DNA of 64,000 nucleotides from Sphingomonas sp. Root710 (GTDB lineage Bacteria; Pseudomonadota; Alphaproteobacteria; Sphingomonadales; Sphingomonadaceae): positions 103,074 to 167,073 of the forward strand of contig NZ_LMIB01000017.1 of assembly GCF_001429065.1 (NCBI RefSeq), written 5' to 3'. Position numbers and translations under genes: made by a program. Shown one piece after another: positions 1 to 8,413 of this stretch (its first letter is position 1; each line of letters begins with the position of its first letter). The notes beneath the pieces were generated by a model that was given only the letters and a program-made list of their open reading frames with translations, ran no database searches and was not told the origin of the DNA.

Positions 1-916
1 GCGCCTCCTCCGCCTCGATTTCCTCGCGCGGCATATAGGTGGTGGGCATGTCCGCGCCGGCATGACCGTAGAGGCGCAGGGTGCGGATATGCAGGAAGGC
101 GGGCCTGCGCCGGGCGCGGACATAGGCGGCGGCGTCGCTGGCGACGCGATAGGCGTCGTAGAGGTCGAGGCCGTCGCAGGCGAAATATTCGAGGCCAGGC
201 CGCTGAGCGAAGGTGGCGGCGATCCAGCCTTTCGGCGTCTTGGTCGAAATGCCGATGCCATTGTCCTCGCAGACGAACAGCAGCGGCAGCGGGACCCCCT
301 GATAGCTGGTCCATTGCGCGGCGTTGAACGCGCCCTGCGCGGTCGAATGGTTGGCCGAGGCGTCGCCGAACGAGCACATCACGATCGCGTCGTCGGCAAG
401 CACCTGATGCTCGGGCGGATGCCGCCGGGCGAGGCCGACCGAATAGGCCGCGCCGACCGCCTTGGGCAGATGGCTCGCGATCGTCGAGGTCTGCGGCGGG
501 ATGTTGAGCGCCTTCGAGCCGAGCACCTTGTGGCGGCCGCCCGAGATTGGGTCCTCGGTCGAGCAGGCGAAGGACAGCAGCATGTCCCAGGCAATCGACT
601 GGCCGGGGACCTGATTGGCGCGCTCGATCTGGAAGGCGGCGTCGCGATAGTGGAGGAAGGCCATGTCGGTCGGCCGCAGCGCGGCGGCGACCGCGGCCAT
701 CCCTTCATGGCCTGACGAACCGATCGTATAGAATCCCTGGCCCTTGGCCTGCATCGCCCGGCTGACCCGGTCGAGCGCGCGCGACAGGCAGGCGGAGCGG
801 TAGATCGACACCGCCTGCGTGTTGGTCAGCGGCCCGGCCGGCGGACGCCCCTGCGGCAGGTCGCCGCTTGCGACCCGCCGCAGGAAATTGTCATGGACGA
901 TCTGGGCCCGGTCCAT
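1..916 (-). CDS. 2-oxoacid dehydrogenase E1 (thiamine diphosphate-dependent), partial
   Basis: This leftward gene starts at 916 and runs off the left edge; about 305 N-terminal codons are present. It resembles the E1 alpha part of 2-oxoacid dehydrogenases, which decarboxylate a 2-oxoacid on thiamine diphosphate and pass the acyl group to an E2. The visible part has the alpha-subunit hallmarks GHEG (residues 69-72), HYRD (89-92), and a cofactor-binding segment from GDAS (184-187) to EDNGIG (217-222). The usual GDG is GDA here. Whether a beta subunit is fused downstream, as in the second E1 at 17111, cannot be seen. The start lies 7 bases after the stop of the glutaryl-CoA dehydrogenase gene, so the two are one operon. 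By context 2-oxoadipate is a possible substrate, but that is inference; branched-chain oxoacids are equally compatible with the family. Confidence 0.8.
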   Translation of the reverse strand, partial: MDRAQIVHDNFLRRVASGDLPQGRPPAGPLTNTQAVSIYRSACLSRALDRVSRAMQAKGQGFYTIGSSGHEGMAAVAAALRPTDMAFLHYRDAAFQIERANQVPGQSIAWDMLLSFACSTEDPISGGRHKVLGSKALNIPPQTSTIASHLPKAVGAAYSVGLARRHPPEHQVLADDAIVMCSFGDASANHSTAQGAFNAAQWTSYQGVPLPLLFVCEDNGIGISTKTPKGWIAATFAQRPGLEYFACDGLDLYDAYRVASDAAAYVRARRRPAFLHIRTLRLYGHAGADMPTTYMPREEIEAEEA

Positions 917-923
917 CTTGGTC

Positions 924-2126
924 TCAGAAGAAGGCCTGGAGCCCGGTCTGGGCGCGGCCCAGGATCAGCGCGTGGACATCGTGCGCGCCTTCATAGGTGT
1001 TGACCGTTTCCAGATTGACCATGTGGCGCATCACCTGAAACTCGTCGGAGATGCCGTTGCCGCCATGCATGTCGCGCGCCATCCGGGCGATATCAAGCGC
1101 CTTGCCGCAATTGTTGCGTTTGACGATCGAGATCATCTCGGGGGCCATCCGGCCTTCGTCGAACAGGCGGCCGACGCGCAAGGAAGCCTGCAGGCCCAGC
1201 GCGATCTCGGTCTGCATGTCGGCCAGCTTCTTCTGGAAGAGCTGGGTCTGCGCGAGCGGGCGCCCGAACTGCTTGCGGTCGAGGCCATATTGGCGTGCGG
1301 CGTGCCAGCAGAACTCCGCCGCGCCCATTGCGCCCCAGCTGATGCCGTAGCGAGCGCGGTTGAGGCAGCCGAACGGGCCGCCGAGGCCTTCGGCATTCGG
1401 AAGCAGCGCTTCCTCGCCCACCTCGACCTCGTCGAGGACGATCTCGCCGGTGATCGAGGCGCGCAGCGACAGCTTCCCCTCAATTTTCGGCGCGGACAGG
1501 CCCTTCAACCCCTTTTCAAGGACGAAGCCGCGGATCTTGCCGCCATGCGCGTCGGACTTGGCCCAGACCACGAAGACGTCGGCGATCGGCGCGTTGGAGA
1601 TCCAGGTCTTGGAGCCGTTGAGGCGGTAGCCTCCATCGACCTTCGTCGCGCGCGTCTTCATGCCGCCGGGGTCGGATCCGGCGTCGGGTTCGGTGAGCCC
1701 GAAGCAGCCGATCCATTCGCCCGAGGCGAGCTTGGGAAGATAGCGGCGCTTCTGCGCTCCGGAGCCATAGGCATAGATCGGGTGCATCACGAGCGACGAC
1801 TGTACCGACATCATCGAACGATAGCCTGAGTCGACGCGCTCGACCTCGCGCGCGATCAGGCCATAGGCGACATAGCCGACGCCCGCGCCGCCATATTCGG
1901 CCGGGATGGTCGCGCCGAGCAGGCCGAGTTCGCCCATTTCGCGGAAGATCGCCGGGTCGGTCTTCTCCTCGCGATAGGCCTCGATCACGCGGGGCTGGAG
2001 TTGCCCCTGCGCATAGTCGCGCGCCGCGTCGCGGATCATCCGCTCCTCGTCGCTGAGCTGGTCGTCTAGCAGGAACGGATCGTCCCACATGAATCCGCCC
2101 GCAGCCCGGGCGCTTTGATCGGTCAT
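924..2126 (-). CDS. gcdH: Glutaryl-CoA dehydrogenase (acyl-CoA dehydrogenase family)
   Basis: The 400-residue product belongs to the acyl-CoA dehydrogenases and matches the glutaryl-CoA branch, which oxidises and decarboxylates glutaryl-CoA to crotonyl-CoA on FAD. Family marks are [14 protein letters not shown] (about 140-153, flavin contact), the [12 protein letters not shown] and [10 protein letters not shown] segments, and [16 protein letters not shown] near the C-terminus with the expected catalytic Glu at about 379. The start at 2126 is preferred over a longer frame to 2216 because AAGGAA lies just upstream and the family begins there. It sits 40 bp after the class III aminotransferase and 7 bp before the E1 gene. 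The trio suggests degradation of a lysine-type or 2-aminoadipate-type substrate through glutaryl-CoA. Confidence 0.9.
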   Translation of the reverse strand: MTDQSARAAGGFMWDDPFLLDDQLSDEERMIRDAARDYAQGQLQPRVIEAYREEKTDPAIFREMGELGLLGATIPAEYGGAGVGYVAYGLIAREVERVDSGYRSMMSVQSSLVMHPIYAYGSGAQKRRYLPKLASGEWIGCFGLTEPDAGSDPGGMKTRATKVDGGYRLNGSKTWISNAPIADVFVVWAKSDAHGGKIRGFVLEKGLKGLSAPKIEGKLSLRASITGEIVLDEVEVGEEALLPNAEGLGGPFGCLNRARYGISWGAMGAAEFCWHAARQYGLDRKQFGRPLAQTQLFQKKLADMQTEIALGLQASLRVGRLFDEGRMAPEMISIVKRNNCGKALDIARMARDMHGGNGISDEFQVMRHMVNLETVNTYEGAHDVHALILGRAQTGLQAFF

Positions 2127-2166
2127 GGATGATTCCTTAGAAGCCGCTGCCGATTGTAGCATCAGA

Positions 2167-3363
2167 TCAAGCCGCCTGCGCCATAGCGGCGCGCGCCGCC
2201 GCGCAGGCATCGGCAAGCCGGATCAGCGCCTCATCTATTTCGGCGTCGGAGATCAGCAGCGACGGCAGCAGGCGGACGCAATTCTCGCCCCCGCCCGCGA
2301 TCAGCAGCCCGGCGTCACGCGCCAGCCCCATGAACTCACGGTTGTTGGGATGCATCTTGAGGCCCAGCAGCAGGCCTTTGCCGCGCACCTCGGCGATCAC
2401 GTCGGGATAGCGGCTGCGCACCGCGTTCAATCCTTCGACGAAATAGGCCGAGGCCGATCGCGCGGCTTTCAGTGTTTCCGGCTTCGCGATCTCGTCGAAG
2501 GCCGCGAGTGCGACCGCCATGGCGAGCGGGTTGCCGCCGAAGGTGGAGCCATGCACGCCCACCGTCATGCCGCGAGCGGCGTCGCTGGTGGCGAGGCACG
2601 CGCCGACCGGGAAGCCGCCGCCCAGCGCCTTGGCGATAGTCATGATGTCGGGCGCGGCATCGTCGAACCACTGATGTGCGAAGAGTTTGCCGGTGCGGCC
2701 CATGCCGCTCTGCACCTCGTCATAGATCAGCAGCACGCCATGCGCGCGGGTGAGCGCGCGCAGCCGCTGGAGCCAGGGGCCGGGCAGCGCACGCGCGCCG
2801 CCCTCGCCCTGCACCGGCTCGATGATCACCGCCGCCGTGGTGGGGCGTGCGATTGCCTCGGCCAGCGCGGCCTCGTCATCGATCGACAGCTGGACATAGC
2901 CCGGCAACCGGGGACCGAAGCCGTCGAGATAGGAGGGATTTCCCGCCGCGTTCACCGCCGCATAGGTGCGGCCGTGGAAGGACCCCTCGAAGCCGATCAC
3001 GTCGATCCGCTCGGGCTGGCCGCCGACCGCATGATAGCGGCGGGACGCCTTGAGCGCGCATTCGACCGCTTCGGTCCCCGAATTGGCGAAATAGGCGACG
3101 TCGGCGAAGCAGGCTTCGGTCAGGCGCCGGGCGAGTTCCTCCTGGCCGGGAATGCGGAAGATGTTCGAGACGTGCCAGAGCTTGTGCGCCTGATCGGTCA
3201 GGGCGGCGATCAGCCGGGGATGGGCGTGGCCCAGCGCATCGGTGGCGATGCCGCCGACGCAATCGAGATAGCGGCGGCCTGCCACGTCGGTCAGCCAGAC
3301 GCCCTGCCCCTCGGCCACCTCGATCGGTGCGCGGTTGTACAAACCCATCAGATGTTTGGTCAT
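2167..3363 (-). CDS. Class III PLP-dependent aminotransferase, ArgD-like
   Basis: This 398-residue protein is a class III aminotransferase of the acetylornithine/omega-amino acid group. [12 protein letters not shown] (94-105) binds the cofactor phosphate, GSFHGRT follows at 127-133, [13 protein letters not shown] (213-225) carries the cofactor-ring Asp, and the Schiff-base Lys is K245 in [10 protein letters not shown]. By sequence alone it would be called acetylornithine aminotransferase. It is the first gene of an operon with glutaryl-CoA dehydrogenase and an E1, so a catabolic role on lysine-derived amino acids is as likely as arginine synthesis. The intergenic region upstream contains nested inverted repeats that may be its control site. 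The exact substrate is not decided by sequence. Confidence 0.82.
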   Translation of the reverse strand: MTKHLMGLYNRAPIEVAEGQGVWLTDVAGRRYLDCVGGIATDALGHAHPRLIAALTDQAHKLWHVSNIFRIPGQEELARRLTEACFADVAYFANSGTEAVECALKASRRYHAVGGQPERIDVIGFEGSFHGRTYAAVNAAGNPSYLDGFGPRLPGYVQLSIDDEAALAEAIARPTTAAVIIEPVQGEGGARALPGPWLQRLRALTRAHGVLLIYDEVQSGMGRTGKLFAHQWFDDAAPDIMTIAKALGGGFPVGACLATSDAARGMTVGVHGSTFGGNPLAMAVALAAFDEIAKPETLKAARSASAYFVEGLNAVRSRYPDVIAEVRGKGLLLGLKMHPNNREFMGLARDAGLLIAGGGENCVRLLPSLLISDAEIDEALIRLADACAAARAAMAQAA

Positions 3364-3370
3364 GTCGCTC

Positions 3371-3420
3371 TCCCATCGCCGCGACTAATCGGATTTCCTC
3401 ATGATCATGAGGCGATGGGA
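3371..3420. promoter_or_regulatory. Nested inverted repeats upstream of the aminotransferase/gcdH/E1 operon
   Basis: A perfect 16-base palindrome, CCTCATGATCATGAGG, occupies 3397-3412. A second pair, TCCCATCGCC at 3371-3380 and GGCGATGGGA at 3411-3420, encloses it and shares two bases with it. The block lies directly before the first gene of the leftward operon (start 3363). The symmetry suggests a protein-binding operator or a switchable stem in the leader. No regulator for it is encoded next to it. Confidence 0.45.
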
Positions 3421-3499
3421 TCGATTTTGCGCTCGCCATCATCCGATGACAAACGCAATGCCTTCATCTGTAGATGCGCAAATGGAATGAAGAAGCCGC

Positions 3500-3802
3500 T
3501 CAGGCCTCCTCGGCCACCAGCAGTGTGACGATCTCGCGCGCGAAGCTCATCAGATCCTTGCCGGCAGCGCGGTTCTCGGGCGAGGCCATCGCCTCGTCGA
3601 AGCGGGCGCGGTCGGGGAAATGCATCTCTGCGATCAGGAAATAGGGCGGCTCGCCCATCGGCGACCCGGTGACACGGTTGATCACCGTCTTCGCGAGATG
3701 CGGCGTCGCTGCGACGAGCGGCAGATGGACGTCGTAATAATGGGCGAGGAAGGCCGCCTCGTCGGCGGGCTTGCGGTACAGCGCGATCAGTTTGACGGTC
3801 AT
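3500..3802 (-). CDS. EthD family small protein
   Basis: This encodes a 100-residue ferredoxin-fold protein of the EthD type. The first strand MTVKLIALYRKP, the segment HYYDVHLPLV and the later PYFLIAEMHF are typical of the family. EthD proteins are small dimeric alpha/beta barrels found beside many degradation clusters; their activities are mostly unknown. The start at 3802 follows GAGGAAAG at a suitable distance; a start 21 bases upstream is also possible. It lies 126 bp downstream of the paaF-like gene on the same strand and is probably the last gene of the paaABCDEF transcript. Its role in phenylacetyl-CoA breakdown is unproved. Confidence 0.75.
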   Translation of the reverse strand: MTVKLIALYRKPADEAAFLAHYYDVHLPLVAATPHLAKTVINRVTGSPMGEPPYFLIAEMHFPDRARFDEAMASPENRAAGKDLMSFAREIVTLLVAEEA

Positions 3803-3928
3803 CTCGGTTCTTTCCTCATGCATCGACGTTCCTGCCGCGCAGATAGCGGGCATGCTATGTCTTGCCGCGCGAACAGCACCGATCACGGCGCCTCGCGCGA
3901 TCCATATCTTCTCCCGGGGCGTGCACCG

Positions 3929-4696
3929 TTAAGGCCAGCGTGCCGCGCGTTTCTCCCTGAAGGCGGCGATGCCCTCCTCCTTTTCCGCGCCGCCGAGCAG
4001 GCCGACAAAGGCGCGCCGCTCACTCAGCAGATGCTCTTCCAGCGGCAGTTCGGCCGCCTGGCGGAGGCTTGCCTTGGCGGTGCGCAGCGCGTGCGGCGCG
4101 CGTGCCGCCAGCTTCGCGGCCAGCATGGTCGCGGCGGCGGCGGCTTCGCCATCGGCCACCGCCTCGGTGATCAGCCCCGCGCGCAGCGCCTCCTCGGCGC
4201 CGATCGGCTCGCCGGTCAGCACCATTGCCGTCGCCCGGCGCAGCCCGACGAGGCGCGGCAGGATCGCGGTGCCGCCCGCGCCCGGCATGATGCCGAGATT
4301 GGTTTCGGGCAGGCCGAAGCGCGCCTTGGCTCCGGCGACGATCAGGTCGCAGCGCAGCGCGAGTTCGAGGCCTGCGCCGAGGCACCAGCCCTCCACCGCC
4401 GCGATGAGCGGCTTGGAGAAGGCGCGGATCGCGGCCCAAGCCTGGAAGCGTGGGCTCTCGATCGGGTCGTCGCTGGTCGATGCCGCGAGTTCGTCGATAT
4501 CCGCTCCGGCGGCGAACAGGCTGTCGCTGCCGGTGATGATCGCCACGCGGATCGCACCGTCGGCATCGGCGGCGGCGAGCGCATCGGCGAGCGTGCGGAG
4601 CAACGGAGTCGCAAGCGCATTGCGGCGCTCGGGCCGGTAGAGGCGCAGCAGCAGGACGCCGTCCGCCGCCGCCTCGCTGATCAGCTCAGGCGTCAT
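3929..4696 (-). CDS. paaF: Enoyl-CoA hydratase, 2,3-dehydroadipyl-CoA hydratase type (PaaF)
   Basis: The 255-residue product is a crotonase-fold hydratase. The oxyanion-hole segment is EGWCLGAGLELAL (102-114), and the two expected catalytic acids are E111 and E131, the latter in LPETNLGIMPGAGGT. Its start overlaps the end of paaE by 11 bases, so the two are translationally coupled. In the phenylacetate pathway PaaF hydrates 2,3-dehydroadipyl-CoA to 3-hydroxyadipyl-CoA, the substrate of PaaH encoded upstream. A different crotonase, PaaG, is encoded at 11598. The PaaF call rests on family and operon position. Confidence 0.85.
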   Translation of the reverse strand: MTPELISEAAADGVLLLRLYRPERRNALATPLLRTLADALAAADADGAIRVAIITGSDSLFAAGADIDELAASTSDDPIESPRFQAWAAIRAFSKPLIAAVEGWCLGAGLELALRCDLIVAGAKARFGLPETNLGIMPGAGGTAILPRLVGLRRATAMVLTGEPIGAEEALRAGLITEAVADGEAAAAATMLAAKLAARAPHALRTAKASLRQAAELPLEEHLLSERRAFVGLLGGAEKEEGIAAFREKRAARWP

Positions 4697-5762
4697 AATC
4701 GAGGACGACGTCGTCGGTCATCGGCACCGCCTGGCAGGTCAGGACATAGCCCTGCGCAACCTCTTCCGCCGACAGCCCGTAATTGGCAACCATCTTCACC
4801 TCACCCTGCACCAGCTTGGCGCGGCAGGTGGCGCAGACCCCGGCCTTGCAGGCGAAGGGCGCGGGCAGGCCGGCGGCGCGGGCATTTTCCAGGATGCTGC
4901 CCTTGCCGGCGTCGAAGATCAGGTTGCGCTTGCGGCCATCGAGGGTGACCTGAACCTTGCGGCCCGCCGCCTTCTGCTCGAGGTCGCGCACCGCCGCCGC
5001 CTGCGCCGCCGACATCGCGCCGACGGTGAAGCGTTCGAGCAGAATGCGGTCGGCGGGAACGCCCGCCTTGGTCAGCCCCTCCTCGACCGCGTCCATCATC
5101 GGGCCAGGACCGCAGATGAAGGCGGCGTCGATCGCGCTCGGATCGACCAGCGTCGAGAGGACCTCGGCGACCTTAGCGCTGTCGAGGCGGCCGTTGAACA
5201 GGTCGACATCCTCCTCCTCGTCCTCGAGGAAATGATAGACCTGCAACCGGCTCATGAAGCGGTCCTTGAGCGCGGCGATCTCTTCGAGGAACGTGATCGA
5301 GTTGGAGGCGCGGTTGCCGTAGAGCAGCACGAAATTGCTCCTGGGCTCGGCCTCCAGCGTCGCCTTGAGCAGCGACAGCACCGGGGTGATCCCCGATCCG
5401 CCCGCGAAACCGACATAGCTGGCGGCGCGTGCAGCGTCGAAGCTCCAGGTGAAACTGCCATGCGGCGGCATCACCTCGAGCGTGTCACCGATCGCAATCG
5501 CGCTGTTCGCCCAGGTCGAGAAGGCGCCGCCCGCGATCTTCTTGATCGCGACGCGCAGCTCGCCTTCATGCGGGGCGACGCAGATCGAATAGTTGCGGCG
5601 GACATCCTCGCCGTCGATCTCGGTGCGCAGCGTCAGGTGCTGGCCGGGGGTGAAGCGGAAATCCTCCGCCAGCGTCTCGGGCAGGTCGAAGCACAGGGAA
5701 ACGGCGTCCTCGGTCTCGCGGCGGACGTCCTTGATCTTCAGCGGATGAAAGCCAGCGGACAC
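4686..5762 (-). CDS. paaE: Phenylacetyl-CoA 1,2-epoxidase, reductase subunit PaaE
   Basis: PaaE passes electrons from NADPH through FAD and a [2Fe-2S] cluster to the PaaA di-iron centre. The N-terminal part has the flavin motif RRNYSIC and the nucleotide-binding GFAGGSGITPVLSLLK. The C-terminal ferredoxin domain has plant-type spacing: C305, C310, C313 and C343. The start is a GTG at 5762 with AGGAG seven bases before it; the frame stays open upstream but there overlaps paaD. The resulting 358 residues match the usual PaaE length. The AGGAG overlaps the end of paaD, so expression of the two is tightly linked. Confidence 0.95.
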   Translation of the reverse strand: MSAGFHPLKIKDVRRETEDAVSLCFDLPETLAEDFRFTPGQHLTLRTEIDGEDVRRNYSICVAPHEGELRVAIKKIAGGAFSTWANSAIAIGDTLEVMPPHGSFTWSFDAARAASYVGFAGGSGITPVLSLLKATLEAEPRSNFVLLYGNRASNSITFLEEIAALKDRFMSRLQVYHFLEDEEEDVDLFNGRLDSAKVAEVLSTLVDPSAIDAAFICGPGPMMDAVEEGLTKAGVPADRILLERFTVGAMSAAQAAAVRDLEQKAAGRKVQVTLDGRKRNLIFDAGKGSILENARAAGLPAPFACKAGVCATCRAKLVQGEVKMVANYGLSAEEVAQGYVLTCQAVPMTDDVVLDYDA

Positions 5763-5772
5763 GAATGGACTC

Positions 5773-6264
5773 CTAATGACATTTGAAACGGTCGAAGGGT
5801 TCGAGGCAGTCGAGGCAGCGCCACTGCGCCTTGCACGGCGTGGAGCCGAAACGGCTGACCTCCTGGGTGTGAAGCGAGCCGCAGCGCGGGCATTCGGCCG
5901 GGGCAGCGCGCAGCGACGGGGCGTCGGTCCCGCGCGGCGGCGGGGCGATGCCATAGGCCTTTAGTTGGTCGCGGCCCTGATCGCTGATCCAGTCGGTGCT
6001 CCATGGCGGCGACAGCACGGTCTCGATCGGCACGTCGGCAAAGCCGGCATCGTCGAGCGCGGTGCGCACCGACATCTCGATCGCGATCGTCGCCGGGCAG
6101 CCGGTATAGGTCGGCGTGATCAGCACGGCGGGCGGATTGCTGCGCACGCCGCGGACAATGCCGAGATCGACGACCGAGACCGCCGGAATCTCCGGATCGG
6201 GGACGGTTTCAAGCGTCGCCATGATGCGGCGCCGCGCGGCCTCATCGATGTCGGCGGCGGTCAT
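5773..6264 (-). CDS. paaD: Phenylacetyl-CoA epoxidase assembly protein PaaD
   Basis: The 163-residue protein has an N-terminal MIP18/DUF59-type domain (VPDPEIPAVSVVDLG and TPTYTGCPA) and a C-terminal zinc-ribbon-like part with CPRCG near residue 124 and further cysteines (CKAQWRCLDC) to the end. PaaD is needed for maturation of the iron cofactors of the epoxidase. It starts 5 bases after the paaC stop and ends 10 bases before the paaE GTG start, within a continuous paaABCDE operon. Confidence 0.93.
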   Translation of the reverse strand: MTAADIDEAARRRIMATLETVPDPEIPAVSVVDLGIVRGVRSNPPAVLITPTYTGCPATIAIEMSVRTALDDAGFADVPIETVLSPPWSTDWISDQGRDQLKAYGIAPPPRGTDAPSLRAAPAECPRCGSLHTQEVSRFGSTPCKAQWRCLDCLEPFDRFKCH

Positions 6265-6268
6265 CGCC

Positions 6269-7048
6269 CTACCAGACGGCGTCGGGGTAGGTGCGCGGCA
6301 GGAACTGCATCGTCGCCAGGAGATGCCCGAGATGCTCGCTATGATGGCCGATGCGTCCGCCCTTCACGCCGCGCGGATATTCGGGCAGCGGCAGGGTCGC
6401 TTCGTGCAGGACAGTATTGACGGTGGCGTCGAAACCCTGGCGCAGCGCGGCGCGATCGACCGCGATGCCTGCCTCGACCAGCGGCGCCTCGAGCGGATCG
6501 GCGTCGAACAGCTCGTCGACGAAGCGCCAGAACCAGTCGAGCCCCTCGATCATCCGTTCGCGGCTTTCCTCGGTGCCGTCGCCCAGGCGGATCACCCAGT
6601 CGGCGGACAGCTCGGCATGATAGCGGACTTCCTTGACCGCCTTGGCGGCGATCTCCGCGATGCGTGGATCGGCGGAGCGGGTCAGCCCTTCGAACAGCGC
6701 GAGCTGCCAGGTCGAGAAGAGGAACTGGCGCGCGATGGTCTGCGCGAAATCGCCATTGGGCTGCTCGACCAGCAGGCAGTTGCGGAAGGCGAGGACGTCG
6801 CGGTGGAAGGCGAGCTTGTCGCCGTCGCGGCCCTTGCCCTCGATCTCGCCTGCGAGGTTGAGGAACAGCGTGGCCTGGCCGATCAGGTCGAGCCCGATAT
6901 TGGCGAGCGACAGGTCTATCTCCAGCGCGGGCGCATGGCCGCACCATTCGGTGAGCCGTTGGCCGAGGATCAGGCTGTCGTCGCCGAGCCGCTGCAGATA
7001 GTCGATCAGCGCGGCTTCGTCGCGGGCAAGGGTGGGGGCGCTAGCCAT
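6269..7048 (-). CDS. paaC: Phenylacetyl-CoA 1,2-epoxidase structural subunit PaaC
   Basis: PaaC is the non-catalytic, ferritin-like partner of PaaA in the multicomponent epoxidase. The 259-residue chain contains the family segments LGDDSLILGQRLTEWCGHAP and KEVRYHAELSADWVIRLGDGT. A much longer open frame reaches back to 7420, but the ATG at 7048 shares bases with the stop of paaB (TGATG) and gives the family length. The coupling fits 1:1 subunit supply. Confidence 0.93.
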   Translation of the reverse strand: MASAPTLARDEAALIDYLQRLGDDSLILGQRLTEWCGHAPALEIDLSLANIGLDLIGQATLFLNLAGEIEGKGRDGDKLAFHRDVLAFRNCLLVEQPNGDFAQTIARQFLFSTWQLALFEGLTRSADPRIAEIAAKAVKEVRYHAELSADWVIRLGDGTEESRERMIEGLDWFWRFVDELFDADPLEAPLVEAGIAVDRAALRQGFDATVNTVLHEATLPLPEYPRGVKGGRIGHHSEHLGHLLATMQFLPRTYPDAVW

Positions 7049-7332
7049 CAGATGTGCGTCACGACGTCGGGGATGTCGTAAAAGGTCGGGTGCCGGTAGA
7101 CCTTGGTCTCGGCCGGTTCGAACAGCGGACCGGCGGCGGCGGGGTCCGACGCGACGATGTCGCTCGACTTGACCACCCACAGGCTTACGCCTTCTAGGCG
7201 GCGGGTGTAGACATCGCGCGCATGGCGCACCGCCAGTTCGCCGTCGGGGGCGTGTACCGAGCCGACATGGCGGTGGCTGAGTCCGCCGCGCGAGCGAATG
7301 AAAACCTCCCAGAGAGGCCAGTCGTTGTTCAT
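7048..7332 (-). CDS. paaB: Phenylacetyl-CoA epoxidase subunit PaaB
   Basis: PaaB is a small subunit that bridges PaaAC heterodimers. The 94-residue product carries the strongly conserved LSHRHVGS, ARDVYTRR and KVYRHPTFYDIPD segments. The ATG at 7332 is preferred: AAGGA lies seven bases before it but only one base before the alternative ATG at 7338. It lies 23 bp after paaA and overlaps the paaC start. Confidence 0.94.
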   Translation of the reverse strand: MNNDWPLWEVFIRSRGGLSHRHVGSVHAPDGELAVRHARDVYTRRLEGVSLWVVKSSDIVASDPAAAGPLFEPAETKVYRHPTFYDIPDVVTHI

Positions 7333-7355
7333 CGTCATGTCCTTGCTGTCCGGGG

Positions 7356-8348
7356 TCAGGCGGCGAGCCGCGCGCGGCGCTTCGCCTCATGGGCGTCGGC
7401 GGCCTCGCGGACCCAGGCACCCTCGTCCCATGCCGCGCGGCGGGCCTTCATCCGCTCCTTCGCGGTCGGGCCCTCGCCGCGCACCACGGCGTAGAACTCC
7501 TCCCAGTCGACCTCGCCGAAATCATGCCCGCCCTTTTCCTCGTTCCAGCGGAGCGCCGGATCGGGAACGCTGAGGCCCAGGAACTTGGCCTGGGGCACGG
7601 TGATATCGACGAATTTCTGGCGCAGGTCGTCATTGCTGTCGCGCTTGATCCGCCAGCGGAAGCTCTGCTCCGAATTGGGCGAGTTGGCGTCAGGCGGGCC
7701 GAACATCATCAGCGACGGCCACCACCAGCGGTTGAGCGCGTCCTGCGCCATCGCCTTCTGCTCGGGCGTGCCGTTGGCCATCGCCATCATGATCTCGTAG
7801 CCCTGCCGCTGGTGAAAGCTCTCCTCCTTGCAGACGCGGACCATCGCGCGGGCATAGGGGCCGTATGAGGTACGCTGCAGCGGCACCTGATTCATGATTG
7901 CGGCGCCGTCGACCAGCCAGCCGATCGCGCCGATATCCGCCCAGGTGAGCGTCGGATAGTTGAAGATCGTGCTGTACTTCGCCTTGCCGGCGTGGAGCGC
8001 CTCGACCATCTCCTGGCGGCTGGTGCCCAGCGTCTCGGCGGCGCAATAGAGATAGAGGCCATGGCCGCCCTCGTCCTGCACCTTGGCGAGCAGGACGGCC
8101 TTGCGGCGCAGTGACGGCGCGCGGGTCAGCCAGTTGCCCTCGGGCAGCATGCCGACGATTTCCGAATGGGCGTGCTGCGAGATCTGGCGGACGAGCGTCT
8201 TGCGATAGGCCTCGGGCATCCAGTCCTTCGGTTCGATGAACTCGTCGGCGGCGACGCGCGCCTCGAACGCGGCGAGCAGTGCGGGATCCTCCTTCGAGAT
8301 CGGCGTCGGGGCCTTCGCATCGGCCTTGCCAAGTTCGGTGGTGTACAT
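7356..8348 (-). CDS. paaA: Phenylacetyl-CoA 1,2-epoxidase catalytic subunit PaaA
   Basis: PaaA is the di-iron oxygenase that epoxidises the aromatic ring of phenylacetyl-CoA. In this 330-residue protein the iron-ligand motifs are visible: QDEGGHG (91-97) and KEESFHQ (174-180), with HSEIVG (61-66) supplying an earlier acid. The N-terminal 30 or so residues are slightly longer than in enterobacterial PaaA. It is the first gene of paaABCDE-paaF, directly downstream of a good sigma70-like promoter covered by a palindrome (8385-8404), so it is probably repressed by PaaR until a CoA-thioester inducer appears. Confidence 0.96.
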   Translation of the reverse strand: MYTTELGKADAKAPTPISKEDPALLAAFEARVAADEFIEPKDWMPEAYRKTLVRQISQHAHSEIVGMLPEGNWLTRAPSLRRKAVLLAKVQDEGGHGLYLYCAAETLGTSRQEMVEALHAGKAKYSTIFNYPTLTWADIGAIGWLVDGAAIMNQVPLQRTSYGPYARAMVRVCKEESFHQRQGYEIMMAMANGTPEQKAMAQDALNRWWWPSLMMFGPPDANSPNSEQSFRWRIKRDSNDDLRQKFVDITVPQAKFLGLSVPDPALRWNEEKGGHDFGEVDWEEFYAVVRGEGPTAKERMKARRAAWDEGAWVREAADAHEAKRRARLAA

Positions 8349-8375
8349 GCGCGCTCCTTCGGACTCGATAAGCTG

Positions 8376-8404
8376 TCTATATGATAGACCGACTAGACGG
8401 TCAA
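8376..8404 (-). promoter_or_regulatory. paaA promoter with overlapping PaaR-type operator
   Basis: Reading leftward, TTGACC (8404-8399) and TATAGA (8381-8376) are separated by exactly 17 bases, a strong match to a housekeeping promoter. The 20-base near-palindrome at 8385-8404, of the form TNGACCGNCTAGNCGGTCNA, covers the -35 box and most of the spacer. A related palindrome lies in the paaH/paaG control region. The arrangement is typical of a TetR-family repressor site; PaaR, encoded at 14515, is the obvious candidate. Confidence 0.75.
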
Positions 8405-8413
8405 TTAATTATC

